Of a stretch of 64,000 nucleotides of DNA, positions 63,927 to 64,000 are shown one piece after another. The notes under the pieces are model-generated. The model saw nothing but the letters and a program-made list of their open reading frames with translations. It was not told where the DNA came from and did no database searches. The stretch is from contig JAQQAP010000020.1 of NCBI GenBank assembly GCA_028533045.1, forward strand, positions 145,149 through 209,148, written 5' to 3'. This DNA comes from Spirochaetales bacterium (lineage in GTDB: Bacteria; Spirochaetota; Spirochaetia; DSM-2461). The translations under genes and the position numbers were made by a program. Positions within the stretch are counted from its first letter, which is position 1. Every line of letters begins with the position of its first letter.

Positions 63927-64000
63927 TCATTCCGGTTACTTTCACCCGGCGGCGTTTCCTTCTTTGCTGGGGGGATCTTTGCGAGAGACCCGGTACGGCT
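63927..64000. other. Start of a further repeat copy, truncated by window end
   Basis: Begins with GGTTACTTTC similar to the start of units A and B, then diverges into a GC-rich stretch. No gene start or known RNA is recognised in these 74 bases. Confidence 0.4.

Noticed and set aside
63696..64000. Integron attC-like sites
   Set aside because: Period and palindromes are suggestive, but the GTTRRRY/RYYYAAC core pair is not found in the expected arrangement, and no integrase is visible.

Overview
The window reads as chromosomal DNA of a free-living, Treponema-like spirochaete (order Spirochaetales; genus not determinable by eye). The evidence is the spirochaetal order of the flagellar genes (flgB-flgC-fliE-fliF-fliG-fliH-fliI-fliJ-flbB-fliK-flgD-flgE-flbD-motA-motB-fliL-fliM-fliY-fliO-fliP-fliQ-fliR-flhB-flhA-flhF), the presence of the periplasmic-flagella collar gene flbB, and a hook protein carrying Lys165 and Cys178, the pair used for lysinoalanine cross-linking in spirochaetal hooks. 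I see no tRNA, rRNA or CRISPR.

Region 1 (1-36590, all minus strand; read it right to left). A promoter at 36590-36562 and an eight-box MraZ operator open a division/cell-wall cluster: mraZ-rsmH-ftsL-murF-mraY-ftsW-ftsQ-ftsA-ftsZ. It runs with 1-29 base overlaps into xerD, a TPR lipoprotein, dprA, xerC and hslV-hslU, then into the flagellar genes from flgB to flhF, which is cut by the window edge. About 36 kb is therefore co-directional, with at least a dozen stop/start overlaps. ftsI, murE, murD, murG and murC are not in the cluster. The only roomy gap inside the flagellar block (fliH-fliI) holds a two-hairpin palindromic element.

Region 2 (36591-37861). A gene-poor spacer holds seven tandem copies of a 7-base unit and a 38-base tandem duplication that ends on the stop codon of a GNAT acetyltransferase gene.

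Region 3 (37862-47030). This is a compact type II secretion (T2SS) locus. gspG and a short prepilin peptidase are on plus; gspD-E-F-L-M/C-lipoprotein-I-J-K are on minus and converge with them. GspH and a separate GspC are not seen, the GspI-like pseudopilin is only 63 residues, and one protein looks like a GspM/GspC hybrid.

Region 4 (47240-63695, plus strand, divergent from gspD). The order is a membrane-anchored TPR protein, a secreted protein of possible beta-barrel type, three lipoproteins (FN3/PPC-like, propeller-like, unknown), and a 3495-residue protein with a Sec signal, a SpvB/TcB-like half and an Rhs/TcC-like half. The Rhs core ends at the usual DPxGL motif, followed by an AT-rich C-terminal domain of about 190 residues with an L,D-transpeptidase-like His...S-x-G-C signature. 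One base later comes an AT-rich gene for a protein with a signal peptide, the obvious immunity candidate. My main hypothesis is that this is a polymorphic toxin of fused TcB-TcC architecture that enters the periplasm by Sec, is possibly exported by the adjacent T2SS, and delivers a peptidoglycan-acting tip.

Region 5 (63696-64000) holds a degenerate repeat array with a period of about 80-90 bases, whose hairpins differ in sequence but keep their pairing.
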